Shown here: positions 1-6,194 of the stretch, piece by piece
Layout of the letters: the number at the start of each line of letters is the position of its first letter
How positions within the stretch are numbered: the stretch's first letter is position 1
DNA from: Xanthobacteraceae bacterium
Lineage (GTDB): Bacteria; Pseudomonadota; Alphaproteobacteria; Rhizobiales; Xanthobacteraceae
Direction: 5' to 3'
NCBI GenBank assembly: GCA_030040825.1
Contig: JASHSY010000378.1
Coordinates: forward strand, 1 to 11,325
Length of the DNA: 11,325 nt
The notes under the pieces: generated by a model
What the model was told of the DNA's origin: nothing
The model's database searches: none
Seen by the model: the letters and a program-made list of their open reading frames with translations, nothing else
Made by a program: the position numbers and the translations under genes

Positions 1-225
1 CTGCTCGCGCTCACTCCGTCATTCCATCTGATGATCGCGCACGGCTACAGCGATATGGTCACGCCCTACGCCGTTTCTCGTTACGTGCTGAATCATATTC
101 CGGCGAGCGTCGACGGCGAGCGCGCCGAGCTTCGGCTCTACCGCGGCGGTCATATGTTCTACGTCGACACACAATCGCGCAAAGCGTTCACCGTGGATGC
201 GCGGACGATGTATCCGGCCCATTAA
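1..225 (+). CDS. Peptidase S10 (serine carboxypeptidase), 3' end only
   Basis: The frame is open from the first base and stops at TAA 223-225, giving the last 74 residues of a protein whose start lies outside the window. The tail shows the two late catalytic elements of the S10 carboxypeptidase family: an Asp in the segment HGYSDMVTPY and a His in YRGGHMFY. The nucleophilic Ser would lie upstream and is not visible. S10 enzymes remove C-terminal residues from peptides; bacterial members are usually exported, but the N-terminus needed to judge this is missing. A 111-base gap separates it from the ABC binding-protein gene on the same strand, so co-transcription is possible but not shown. Assignment to S10 rests on the spacing and context of Asp and His; another alpha/beta hydrolase is the main alternative. 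Confidence 0.72.
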   Translation: MLALTPSFHLMIAHGYSDMVTPYAVSRYVLNHIPASVDGERAELRLYRGGHMFYVDTQSRKAFTVDARTMYPAH

Positions 226-324
226 GCGTGACCGAAGGCCGCGCGCCATTGCTCGCATCCGAGGTGCCGTCCTCTTGTTCCGCCGCCATAGCCGGGTCAG
301 GATGGCGTACCAGCAATGCCTCTC

Positions 325-332
325 AGGGAGGA
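325..332 (+). promoter_or_regulatory. Shine-Dalgarno site that sets the GTG start of the binding protein
   Basis: The purine-rich AGGGAGGA lies about 5 bases before GTG 337. An in-frame ATG at 316 lies upstream of this site and has no comparable ribosome-binding sequence, and starting there would put the ribosome-binding site inside the coding region. GTG 337 is therefore the preferred start. Confidence 0.75.
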
Positions 333-336
333 ACCA

Positions 337-1608
337 GTGAGCAAGAAACGCCAAAGCCTCGCCACCCTCGACCGTCGCACGTTTGTCAAGGCTGGCGGCG
401 TCGCCGCCTTGTCCCAAGTCGCCGCACCTTTCATCATTTCAGCCCGCGGTGAAACCGCGCTCAAGATCGGCGTTGATGAACCGTTGACCGGGACTTACGC
501 CGCCCCCGGCAAAAACGAAGTGCTGGGCTGCCAGCTTGCAGTCGACGAACTCAACGCCAAGAACGGTATTCTTGGCCGCAAGGTCGAGATGCTGACGGAG
601 GATTCCACCAGCGGCGATGCCGGTACGGCGGTGCAGAAGGCGCGCAAACTGATCGAACGCGACAACGTCAATCTTCTCGTCGGCAACGTGAATTCGGCTC
701 TGTCGCAAGCGATGGCGCAGGTTTCCAACGAAAAAGGCATCATGCACATCGTGCCCGGCGGCCATACGGATCCGATCACCGGCGCCGACTGCAAATGGAA
801 CGTGTTCCGTGTCTGCAACACAACGCGCATGGAAGCCAACGCCGTGTGCGGCCTGCTGTTCAAGACCTACGGCAAGAAGTGGCACTTCATCACGCCGGAC
901 TATGCCTTCGGCCACACGCTGTACCAGGGCTGCGAGGCCGACCTCAAAAAGCTCGGCGGTACAGTGACCGGCAACGAGCTCACGCCGCTCGGCACCACCG
1001 ACTTCTCCGCCTATCTCATCAAGGCGCGCGCCGCCAATCCCGACGTGCTGGTAGTGCTGGTGCAGGGCAACGACATGGTGAACTGCCTCAAGCAAATCTC
1101 GCAGTTCGGCATCGACAAGCAGATTCACGTTGCCGGCACCCAGCAGGAGCTGGAATCGGTGGAAGCGATGCCGCCGGAGGCTCGCGTCGGTGTTTGGATG
1201 TTCGAGTGGTATTGGAAGCAGGCCTCGGGCACGCCCGGCCTCGACGCTTTCATCGCCACCGTCCGCAAGCACACCGGCGGCAAGGTGCCGACCGCGCGCA
1301 ATTGGTTCGGCTATGTGACCGTTCACGCTTATGCGCTGGCCTGCGAAAAAGCCAAATCGATCGAGGGCAAGGCGGTCGCCAAGGCGCTTGGCGGTCTGGA
1401 GCTGCCGCCTGAAGTCAAATTGCAGCCGAACAAGGTCTATTTCCGCGGCGGCGATCACCAACTCATGCTCTCGGCCTTCATCGGCGAACTGCTGCAAAAG
1501 GGCGATGGCGACCCGGAGAATCTGTTTAAGGTGAACAGCATCGTCTCGGGCGACAGCATCGCTCCGACGGTGGAGGAAACCGGCTGCAAAATGCAGATGC
1601 CGGCCTGA
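337..1608 (+). CDS. Tat-exported ABC transporter substrate-binding protein, Liv (HAAT) family
   Basis: This 423-residue protein starts at GTG 337 behind a strong ribosome-binding site. The N-terminus carries a twin-arginine motif, DRRTFVK at residues 12-18, then a moderately hydrophobic stretch to about residue 36, which predicts Tat export to the periplasm. The mature part begins around ALKIGVDEPLTGTYA and follows the type I periplasmic-binding fold of LivJ/LivK proteins, including the segments QLAVDELNAKNGILG and TPDYAFGHT. It would capture a substrate and deliver it to the permeases encoded next. The ligand is not evident: the motifs match the amino acid/amide/urea/aromatic acid group in general and no one member. 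Eight cysteines lie in the mature region, which is many for this family. A stem-loop follows the stop, probably reducing expression of the downstream genes relative to this one. Confidence 0.9.
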   Translation: MSKKRQSLATLDRRTFVKAGGVAALSQVAAPFIISARGETALKIGVDEPLTGTYAAPGKNEVLGCQLAVDELNAKNGILGRKVEMLTEDSTSGDAGTAVQKARKLIERDNVNLLVGNVNSALSQAMAQVSNEKGIMHIVPGGHTDPITGADCKWNVFRVCNTTRMEANAVCGLLFKTYGKKWHFITPDYAFGHTLYQGCEADLKKLGGTVTGNELTPLGTTDFSAYLIKARAANPDVLVVLVQGNDMVNCLKQISQFGIDKQIHVAGTQQELESVEAMPPEARVGVWMFEWYWKQASGTPGLDAFIATVRKHTGGKVPTARNWFGYVTVHAYALACEKAKSIEGKAVAKALGGLELPPEVKLQPNKVYFRGGDHQLMLSAFIGELLQKGDGDPENLFKVNSIVSGDSIAPTVEETGCKMQMPA

Positions 1609-1622
1609 TTGTGGTTTAATGC

Positions 1623-1670
1623 AAGCCCCTCACCTCGATCGGTACGATCGCAGGTGGGGGGCTTTGTTTG
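1623..1670 (+). terminator. Stem-loop between binding-protein and permease genes (partial terminator or mRNA stabiliser)
   Basis: The arms AAGCCCCTCACCT (1623-1635) and AGGTGGGGGGCTT (1652-1664) pair over 13 positions with one G-U wobble. Inside them CGATC (1636-1640) and GATCG (1646-1650) add five more pairs around the loop GGTAC, with a single bulged C at 1651. The 3' side runs into TGTTTG, which is only weakly T-rich. It starts 14 bases after the stop of the binding-protein gene and ends 20 bases before the permease ATG. Such hairpins commonly cap the abundant binding-protein mRNA while letting some transcription through; that role is inferred here. Confidence 0.75.
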
Positions 1671-1683
1671 TCGCCGGTTGACG

Positions 1684-2553
1684 ATGCTTGAGCTGATCTT
1701 TTTCAATATCACCAACGGACTGATCGTCGGCGCCTTCTACGCGCTGATGGCGATCGGTTTGTCGTTGATCCTCAACCTTTCGGGGGTGATCAACTTCGCG
1801 CACGGTGGATTTCTCGTCATCGGCGGCTACCTCGCCTATGTGCTCACACCCTATATCGGCTTCTGGGGCGCACTGATCGTTTCGCCATTTCTCACGGCCA
1901 TCATCGGCGTCGCGGTCGAATGGCTGCTCATTCGGCGCCTGTACGGCCGCGACCCGCTCTACAGCCTGCTGCTCACATTCGGACTTGCTTTCATCATCGA
2001 GGACGGCACCCGGCAAATTTGGGGCGCTAACGGCCTTCCGGTCTCGGTGCCGCCCGCGCTGATGTCGGCGTTGAGCTCGCGTTTCTTCTTCATCACCGGT
2101 TACCGCATGTTTATGGTGGCAACGGTGGCAATCGTGGTCGTGCTGCTATTTGTATTGTTGCGCCACACCCGTGTCGGCGTGCGCATTCGCGCCGGCACGC
2201 TCGATTTGGAGACGGTAGCGGCGCTCGGCATCAATGTGCGAGCGTTGCGCTCGTTCAATTTCGCGGTTGGCATTTTCCTGGCCGGGTTGGCTGGCGTGCT
2301 GGCGGGCGGTCAGCTCGGGCTTGAGCCGACCATGGGTGACGGCCTGCTCATGCCGAGTTTTATCGCCATTATCGTCGGCGGCGTCGGCTCGCTCACCGGC
2401 ACGCTGGTCGGCGGCTTGCTGATTGGCGTCGCCGCCGGCCTCACCGCCGTCGTCTTTCCCTCGGCCAGCGACGCGGTGATGTACGTCATCATGGCGATCG
2501 TGCTTCTGGTCCGGCCGCGCGGCCTGTTCGGCGAAGAGGGCATGCTGACGTGA
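1684..2553 (+). CDS. livH: Branched-chain-type ABC transporter permease (LivH family)
   Basis: This is a 289-residue inner-membrane protein made almost wholly of hydrophobic segments. LivH-family landmarks are present: NGLIVGAFYALMAIGLSLI near the N-terminus, VINFAHGGFLVIGGYLAY in the first third, and the C-terminal GGVGSLTGTLVGGLLIGV region. It would form one half of the membrane channel together with the LivM homologue. ATG 1684 is chosen because homologues begin with the MLELIFF-type segment directly before the first membrane helix; the frame is open further back to 1609, but that stretch encodes the hairpin. The ribosome-binding site is weak. The stop TGA 2551-2553 overlaps the GTG start of the next gene, so translation is probably coupled. 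Confidence 0.92.
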   Translation: MLELIFFNITNGLIVGAFYALMAIGLSLILNLSGVINFAHGGFLVIGGYLAYVLTPYIGFWGALIVSPFLTAIIGVAVEWLLIRRLYGRDPLYSLLLTFGLAFIIEDGTRQIWGANGLPVSVPPALMSALSSRFFFITGYRMFMVATVAIVVVLLFVLLRHTRVGVRIRAGTLDLETVAALGINVRALRSFNFAVGIFLAGLAGVLAGGQLGLEPTMGDGLLMPSFIAIIVGGVGSLTGTLVGGLLIGVAAGLTAVVFPSASDAVMYVIMAIVLLVRPRGLFGEEGMLT

Positions 2554-3506
2554 CGGCGGACCAGCGCAAGCATCTGGCCGTACTCGCGGCCATCTGGGCC
2601 GCACTCCTGTTCGCGCCTTACTGGATGCCGTTCTTTGGTGGCTACACCGCACTCGGCAGCCGCGTGCTGGTGCTCGGGCTCGGCGCCATGTCGGTGAATT
2701 TTCTGCTCGGCTTTACGGGCGTATTGTCGTTCGGTCATGCCGCCTGGTTCGGACTCGGCGCTTACGCCTGCGGCTTGACGCTCAAGCACATCGCGCTCAG
2801 CACGCCGCTCGGACTGCTTGCCGGCACGCTGGTCGGCGGCGTTGCCGGCGCCCTGCTCGGCGCCCTGCTCGTGCGCCGCCGCGGCATTTACTTCGCAATG
2901 GTGACGATCGCATTCGGCCAAGTGTTCTATTACATCGCCTTCCAATGGCTGTCGCTGACCGGCGGCGACGACGGTCTGCGCGGCTTTGCCCGCCAGCCGC
3001 TGGACTTCGGATTGTTTCAGATCGATCTCCTACACAACGACATTTACTTCTATTATTTCGTGCTTTTCTGTTTTGCCGTCGCCGTCGGCTTGATGGCGTT
3101 CATCCTGGGCTCGCCGTTCGGCCGCACCATGATTGCAATCCGCGAAAACGAACGCCGGGCCCGCTTTCTCGGCATTCCGGTCGAGCTGCACATCTGGATC
3201 GCGTTTGCACTGTCCTGCTTTTTCATGGCCTTCGCCGGATCGCTGTATGCCCTGGTCAACAATTTTGCCGACCCGCGCATGCTGCATTACAGCCTTTCCG
3301 GCGACTTCGTGATCATGGCGGTGATGGGCGGCATGCGTACGTTTTGGGGACCGCTGCTCGGCGCAATCGTCTTCGTGGTGCTGCAAGACTACATTTCGAG
3401 CGTCACGGTCAATTGGATGTCGTTCATCGGGCTCTTGATCGTGCTCATCGTCCTGTTCTTCCCGCGCGGTTTCCTCGGCATGCTGCGCCCGCGGAGAACG
3501 GCATGA
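2550..3506 (+). CDS. livM: Branched-chain-type ABC transporter permease (LivM family)
   Basis: This 318-residue integral membrane protein has the LivM signatures LLGFTGVLSFGHAAWFGLGAY around residues 50-75, YFAMVTIAFGQVFYY near residues 115-130, and the ATPase-contact loop around GRTMIAIRENERRARFLGI. The C-terminal MAVMGGMRTFWGPLLGA segment and a last membrane helix followed by PRGFLG are also typical. It pairs with the LivH homologue to form the translocation path. It starts at GTG 2550 inside the stop of livH (sequence GTGA) and its own stop overlaps the ATG of livG (ATGA), a tight arrangement that favours equal expression of the membrane and ATPase parts. No truncation or frameshift is seen. 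Confidence 0.92.
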   Translation: MTADQRKHLAVLAAIWAALLFAPYWMPFFGGYTALGSRVLVLGLGAMSVNFLLGFTGVLSFGHAAWFGLGAYACGLTLKHIALSTPLGLLAGTLVGGVAGALLGALLVRRRGIYFAMVTIAFGQVFYYIAFQWLSLTGGDDGLRGFARQPLDFGLFQIDLLHNDIYFYYFVLFCFAVAVGLMAFILGSPFGRTMIAIRENERRARFLGIPVELHIWIAFALSCFFMAFAGSLYALVNNFADPRMLHYSLSGDFVIMAVMGGMRTFWGPLLGAIVFVVLQDYISSVTVNWMSFIGLLIVLIVLFFPRGFLGMLRPRRTA

Positions 3507-4252
3507 GCGCCCTCGAAGTCGAACATCTGACCAAACGTTTCGGTAGTCTGGTCGCCGTGCACGATATTTCGCTGACGGTCGAGCCGGGTGAATTACGCGC
3601 CGTCATCGGACCGAACGGCGCGGGCAAAACCACCTTGTTCAATCTGGTGAGCGGCTTCTTTGCGCCGTCAGCCGGTTCGATCCTGTTCGATGGCGCCGAC
3701 ATTACCGGCGTTCCGGCGCACCGACGGGTCGGCCTCGGCATGGCACGCACGTTCCAAATCACCGAGATTTTTCCTGAACTGACGGTATTCGAGAATATCC
3801 GCATCGTGGCCGAGGTGGCAGCTGGCTATCGCCTTCGACCGTGGCTCAATCGGTCCGAAAAGGCCGAATTGCGCGGTCGCATTGACGAGACGCTGGCACT
3901 CGCCGCGCTTTCGGGCAAGGCCGACCGTGTCGTCGGCGAATTGGCTCATGGCGATCAACGCGTCGCCGAGATCGCGATGGCGCTCGCGCTCAAACCGAAC
4001 CTTCTGCTGCTCGACGAGCCGACTGCCGGTATGGGCGACCAGGAAACCTACGAGATCACCCAGCTCATCCGCCGCCTGCACAAGGCGGGAAAACTAACCA
4101 TCATACTTATCGAGCATGACATGCGTGTCGTCTTTCATCTCGCCGACCGCATCACCGTGCTCGATCAGGGCCGCCTGCTCGCCGAGGGCACGCCGCAGGA
4201 GATTGCTGCCAACGCGGCGGTGCAGACCGCCTATTTGGGGCAAGCCGCATGA
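3503..4252 (+). CDS. livG: ABC transporter ATP-binding protein (LivG family)
   Basis: This 249-residue cytoplasmic ATPase powers the importer. Walker A is GPNGAGKT at residues 36-43, Walker B with the catalytic Glu is LLLLDEP at 167-173 (E172), and the switch His is H205 in LIEHDM. The ABC signature is LAHGD at 147-151 in place of the textbook LSGGQ; departures of this kind are normal in LivG-type subunits. The AHRRVGLGMARTFQ segment after Walker A is characteristic of LivG. ATG 3503 overlaps the livM stop, and the reading frame that extends far upstream of it is simply livM read out of frame. The TGA 4250-4252 overlaps the ATG of livF. Confidence 0.93.
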   Translation: MSALEVEHLTKRFGSLVAVHDISLTVEPGELRAVIGPNGAGKTTLFNLVSGFFAPSAGSILFDGADITGVPAHRRVGLGMARTFQITEIFPELTVFENIRIVAEVAAGYRLRPWLNRSEKAELRGRIDETLALAALSGKADRVVGELAHGDQRVAEIAMALALKPNLLLLDEPTAGMGDQETYEITQLIRRLHKAGKLTIILIEHDMRVVFHLADRITVLDQGRLLAEGTPQEIAANAAVQTAYLGQAA

Positions 4253-4971
4253 GCGCGGCACTGAGCGCCGAAGGGCTGCACACCTATTACGGCAAGAGCC
4301 ACATCCTGCACGGCGTCAGCTTGGAGGCCGGCGAAGGCCTAGTGACCGCACTGCTCGGCCGCAACGGTGCGGGCAAGACTACCACGTTGCGCAGCTTGGT
4401 CGGCCTGACGCCACCGCGCCAGGGCCGCGTCACCATCTTCGGCAAAGACACCACGCGCTGGCCGGCGTTCAACATCGCCGCCCTCGGCGTCGGCTATGTA
4501 CCGGAGGGCCGTCGGATTTTTCCCAATCTCACCGTGCATGAAAATCTCATGGTACCGCTGGAGCGCCCGGGTCGGTGGACACCGGAGAGCGTCTACCGGC
4601 TGTTCCCGCGGCTCGCCGAGCGCAAGCTCAGTCGCGGCCGTCAGCTTTCCGGCGGCGAGCAGGAGATGCTCTCGATCGCGCGCGCGCTCTTGCTCAATCC
4701 CAAGCTGCTCATCCTTGACGAGCCTTCGCAAGGGCTGGCGCCGCTCATTACACGTGAGGTTTTCCGCATCGTGGCGCAGATGCGCACCGACGGAATCTCG
4801 GTGCTGCTGGTCGAGCAGAACGTGCGCATGAGCTTGGAAATTGCCGACCAAGCCTATGTGCTGGACGACGGTCACGTCGTCTATTCGGGCTCCGCGCGCG
4901 AACTCGCGGCCGATGAAGCGCGCGTGCAATCGCTGGCCGGGGCCAGCGCCGAAGAGTGGACGCTGCAATAG
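4249..4971 (+). CDS. livF: ABC transporter ATP-binding protein (LivF family)
   Basis: This 240-residue ATPase would form a heterodimer with the LivG homologue. Walker A is GRNGAGKT at residues 37-44, the signature LSGGE is at 133-137, Walker B LLILDEP is at 153-159 with E158, and the switch position is Q190 in LLVEQNVRMSLEIAD, where Gln replaces His as is usual for LivF. The segment GVGYVPEGRRIFPNLTVHENL is also diagnostic. The start ATG 4249 overlaps the livG stop. This is the last gene of the transport operon; no convincing hairpin follows the TAG at 4969-4971. Its C-terminal tail differs clearly from the LivF-like remnant found on the opposite strand at about 5000-5152, so the remnant is not a simple copy of this gene. 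Confidence 0.93.
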   Translation: MSAALSAEGLHTYYGKSHILHGVSLEAGEGLVTALLGRNGAGKTTTLRSLVGLTPPRQGRVTIFGKDTTRWPAFNIAALGVGYVPEGRRIFPNLTVHENLMVPLERPGRWTPESVYRLFPRLAERKLSRGRQLSGGEQEMLSIARALLLNPKLLILDEPSQGLAPLITREVFRIVAQMRTDGISVLLVEQNVRMSLEIADQAYVLDDGHVVYSGSARELAADEARVQSLAGASAEEWTLQ

Positions 4972-4999
4972 AACATTTTGCGCGCGATCGAGCGGCCCG

Positions 5000-5152
5000 C
5001 TCACTCGCCGAGATATGCTGCCTCGACCTTTCGTTCTTCGCCAAGGCGGCGGTGTCAGGGCCGACAATATGGCAGCCGGCGAGCGGATTGCCGCGGTTGG
5101 CGATCACGAGGCTCTGCTTGGCGTTCTGCTCCGCCGGCAAGATGCCGACCGG
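5000..5152 (-). pseudogene. Probable remnant of a second livF-type ATPase gene (C-terminal tail only)
   Basis: Read on the minus strand from 5152, after a stop at 5155-5153, this stretch encodes about 51 residues beginning PVGILPAEQNAKQSLVIANRG. This matches the usual LivF C-terminus (V-x-I-L-L-V-E-Q-N-A-x-Q-S-L-x-I-A-D-R-G). The following HIV...TAALAKNERSRQ parallels the conserved R-I-V-x-x-G-x-A-A-x-L-x-x-D-E-R-V-R region, about one residue shorter. No Walker A, signature or Walker B coding sequence lies upstream on this strand, where the lipoprotein gene ends at 5184, so it cannot encode an ATPase. The sequence differs from the intact livF tail next door (EQNVRMSLEIADQA), so it derives from another paralogue. 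The identification is by eye and the piece is short; chance similarity is the alternative. Confidence 0.6.
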
Positions 5153-5183
5153 CTAATTTAATTGGAGAAAACGTCGCGTCGAA

Positions 5184-5678
5184 TTATCCGGCCGACCCAG
5201 GATCGAGGCCATATTTCTTGCACATCTTGCGAACGATCTCGACATCCTTGCCGCCAGCGATCAGTCCAACCACCGCAGTGGTGAGCTTACCGCCTGAAAT
5301 TTTGCCTTCGACGATGTATGCCTGCCAGCCGCTATAGGGCGCATATGGGCTATTGGCCTTCACCATACCGCAATAATTGATATTGCCGTCTTCAGTGTTG
5401 GCGATTTGCGGCCACTTGAATTGCGCGCTGTTGGGATTGGACACTGATAATCCGACGGCGTGGCTGACAACGGCTTTCTCATCGGGCGTGAGATCGCGTG
5501 TCCCGATGCCGCTGGCGTCCTGCATGTGGGTCAGCCCAAGAAGGTCCTGCGCGTTCGCGTGACCGGACGAGGATGACGGCGCGGCGGCCGTACATGCTGC
5601 GAGTGCGTGCGCGCCAGCCAATGCGGCGGCGAGCAAAATCGACCGTGTACGGACCAAAGCGATTATCCCCTTCCCCAT
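5184..5678 (-). CDS. Uncharacterised exported lipoprotein, 164 residues
   Basis: The protein starts at ATG 5678-5676, where a basic N-terminus (MGKGIIALVRTR) is followed by a hydrophobic stretch and the lipobox LAAC, with the lipidated Cys at residue 29. It should therefore be anchored to the inner or outer membrane facing the periplasm. A Ser/Ala-rich linker (about 30-45) leads to a small domain with the segments DLTPDEKAVVSHAVGLS, NPNSAQFKWPQI and NYCGMVKANSPYAPYSGWQAYIV. Two further cysteines, C103 and C153, could form a disulfide in the periplasm. The domain resembles conserved hypothetical proteins of alphaproteobacteria, but I know no function. The frame stays open upstream to 5966, but that extension would bury the signal peptide 96 residues in and is rejected. 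It is divergent from the tiny lipoprotein gene at 6027. Confidence 0.8.
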   Translation of the reverse strand: MGKGIIALVRTRSILLAAALAGAHALAACTAAAPSSSSGHANAQDLLGLTHMQDASGIGTRDLTPDEKAVVSHAVGLSVSNPNSAQFKWPQIANTEDGNINYCGMVKANSPYAPYSGWQAYIVEGKISGGKLTTAVVGLIAGGKDVEIVRKMCKKYGLDPGSAG

Positions 5679-6026
5679 CTGCGCATCATAACCCGGGCAC
5701 CGCAAACGGAACAATCGCAACTGATCCATCCAGCGACTCGCGGCCTGCGGAGTTGATCGCTTGCGGAGATGGCGGCATGGTTCGGCTCGGTATTGGGCAT
5801 TTTCTCGGCAAAGCGTATGGATTTCTTTGGGTGCGGCAAATTTGCCACGACGGCGCAATGGAAGCCTCAAAGTGCAAGAAGGCTCCCAAAAACCTGTGAA
5901 AATCGGGTTCGATGGATAAAAAGTTCCCGCAAAGCGCGACTTAAACAAGACGAGTGTGGCTTTCAAGCACTAGAGAGCAGTGGTGGCCGCTTATAAGGTC
6001 GCTCCCGTTCAAGAGGAGAGCCACCA
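5679..6026. other. 348-base gene-free divergent region between two lipoprotein genes
   Basis: No convincing protein is encoded on either strand; the frames that stay open here lack ribosome-binding sites and family resemblance. The base composition from about 5780 to 5960 looks less GC-rich than the flanking genes. A perfect 12-base palindrome, GGCAAATTTGCC, sits at 5835-5846 and could be an operator. A TATAAG at 5992-5997, about 30 bases before the ATG of the small lipoprotein, is a possible -10 box, but no good -35 lies at the right distance. Promoters for both flanking genes must lie here if each is transcribed alone. Confidence 0.5.
6013..6018 (+). promoter_or_regulatory. Shine-Dalgarno site of the 32-residue lipoprotein gene
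   Basis: GAGGAG lies 8 bases before ATG 6027. It supports translation of an open frame that is otherwise too short to trust on length alone. Confidence 0.7.
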
Positions 6027-6125
6027 ATGAAGAAAATCGCACTCGCACTCGTCGCAGTGCTTTCTCTCCTGAGCATTGCTGGCTGCACAACTGCACCCCC
6101 GCCACCGATGGTGACGAAGGGCTGA
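6027..6125 (+). CDS. Tiny Pro-rich lipoprotein, 32 residues
   Basis: The frame from ATG 6027 to TGA 6123-6125 encodes a complete miniature lipoprotein precursor: a Lys-Lys N-terminus, a hydrophobic core of about 15 residues (IALALVAVLSLLSIA), the lipobox SIAGC with Cys at residue 20, and a mature tail of only 13 residues containing four consecutive prolines. A GAGGAG ribosome-binding site stands 8 bases upstream and an intrinsic terminator begins 28 bases after the stop, so the gene looks like a single short transcription unit. After signal removal it would be a lipid-anchored peptide in the envelope. Its size recalls entericidin-like or other small lipoproteins, but the tail matches none I can name. 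Role unknown. Most gene finders would skip it because of its length. Confidence 0.75.
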   Translation: MKKIALALVAVLSLLSIAGCTTAPPPPMVTKG

Positions 6126-6152
6126 TGGGCTGGACAGCTTGAATTGGGGGAA

Positions 6153-6184
6153 GGGCCGGCTTCGCGCCGGCTCCTTTCTTTTTA
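6153..6184 (+). terminator. Rho-independent terminator after the tiny lipoprotein gene
   Basis: The stem GCCGGC (6155-6160) pairs with GCCGGC (6166-6171) around the loop TTCGC, with extra G-T and G-C pairs outside, and is followed by the T-rich tail CCTTTCTTTTT. The T-tract is on the plus strand, so it ends the transcript of the 6027 gene; read from the other side the diguanylate cyclase transcript gets a hairpin without a clear T-run. Confidence 0.88.
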
Positions 6185-6194
6185 CGCCATCATC

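Noticed and set aside
439..1497. Long open frame (352 codons) on the minus strand opposite the binding-protein gene
   Set aside because: It mirrors the codon structure of the real plus-strand gene in high-GC DNA, has low-complexity Arg/His/Ala-rich composition and no family motif.
1609..1683. Earlier start for the LivH permease
   Set aside because: The extra codons encode the stem-loop and give a polar stretch before the first membrane helix, unlike LivH proteins.
2310..2945. Minus-strand open frame of 211 codons across livH/livM
   Set aside because: Antisense of two membrane-protein genes; the polar, His/Glu/Arg-rich product is what the complement of hydrophobic codons gives.
4978..5337. 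Plus-strand open frame of 119 codons after livF
   Set aside because: Arg/Ser-rich product with no family resemblance; it lies opposite the livF-like remnant and the end of the lipoprotein gene.
5679..5966. 96-codon N-terminal extension of the minus-strand lipoprotein
   Set aside because: It would place the signal peptide and lipobox inside the protein; the Met at 5678 directly precedes a classic lipoprotein signal.
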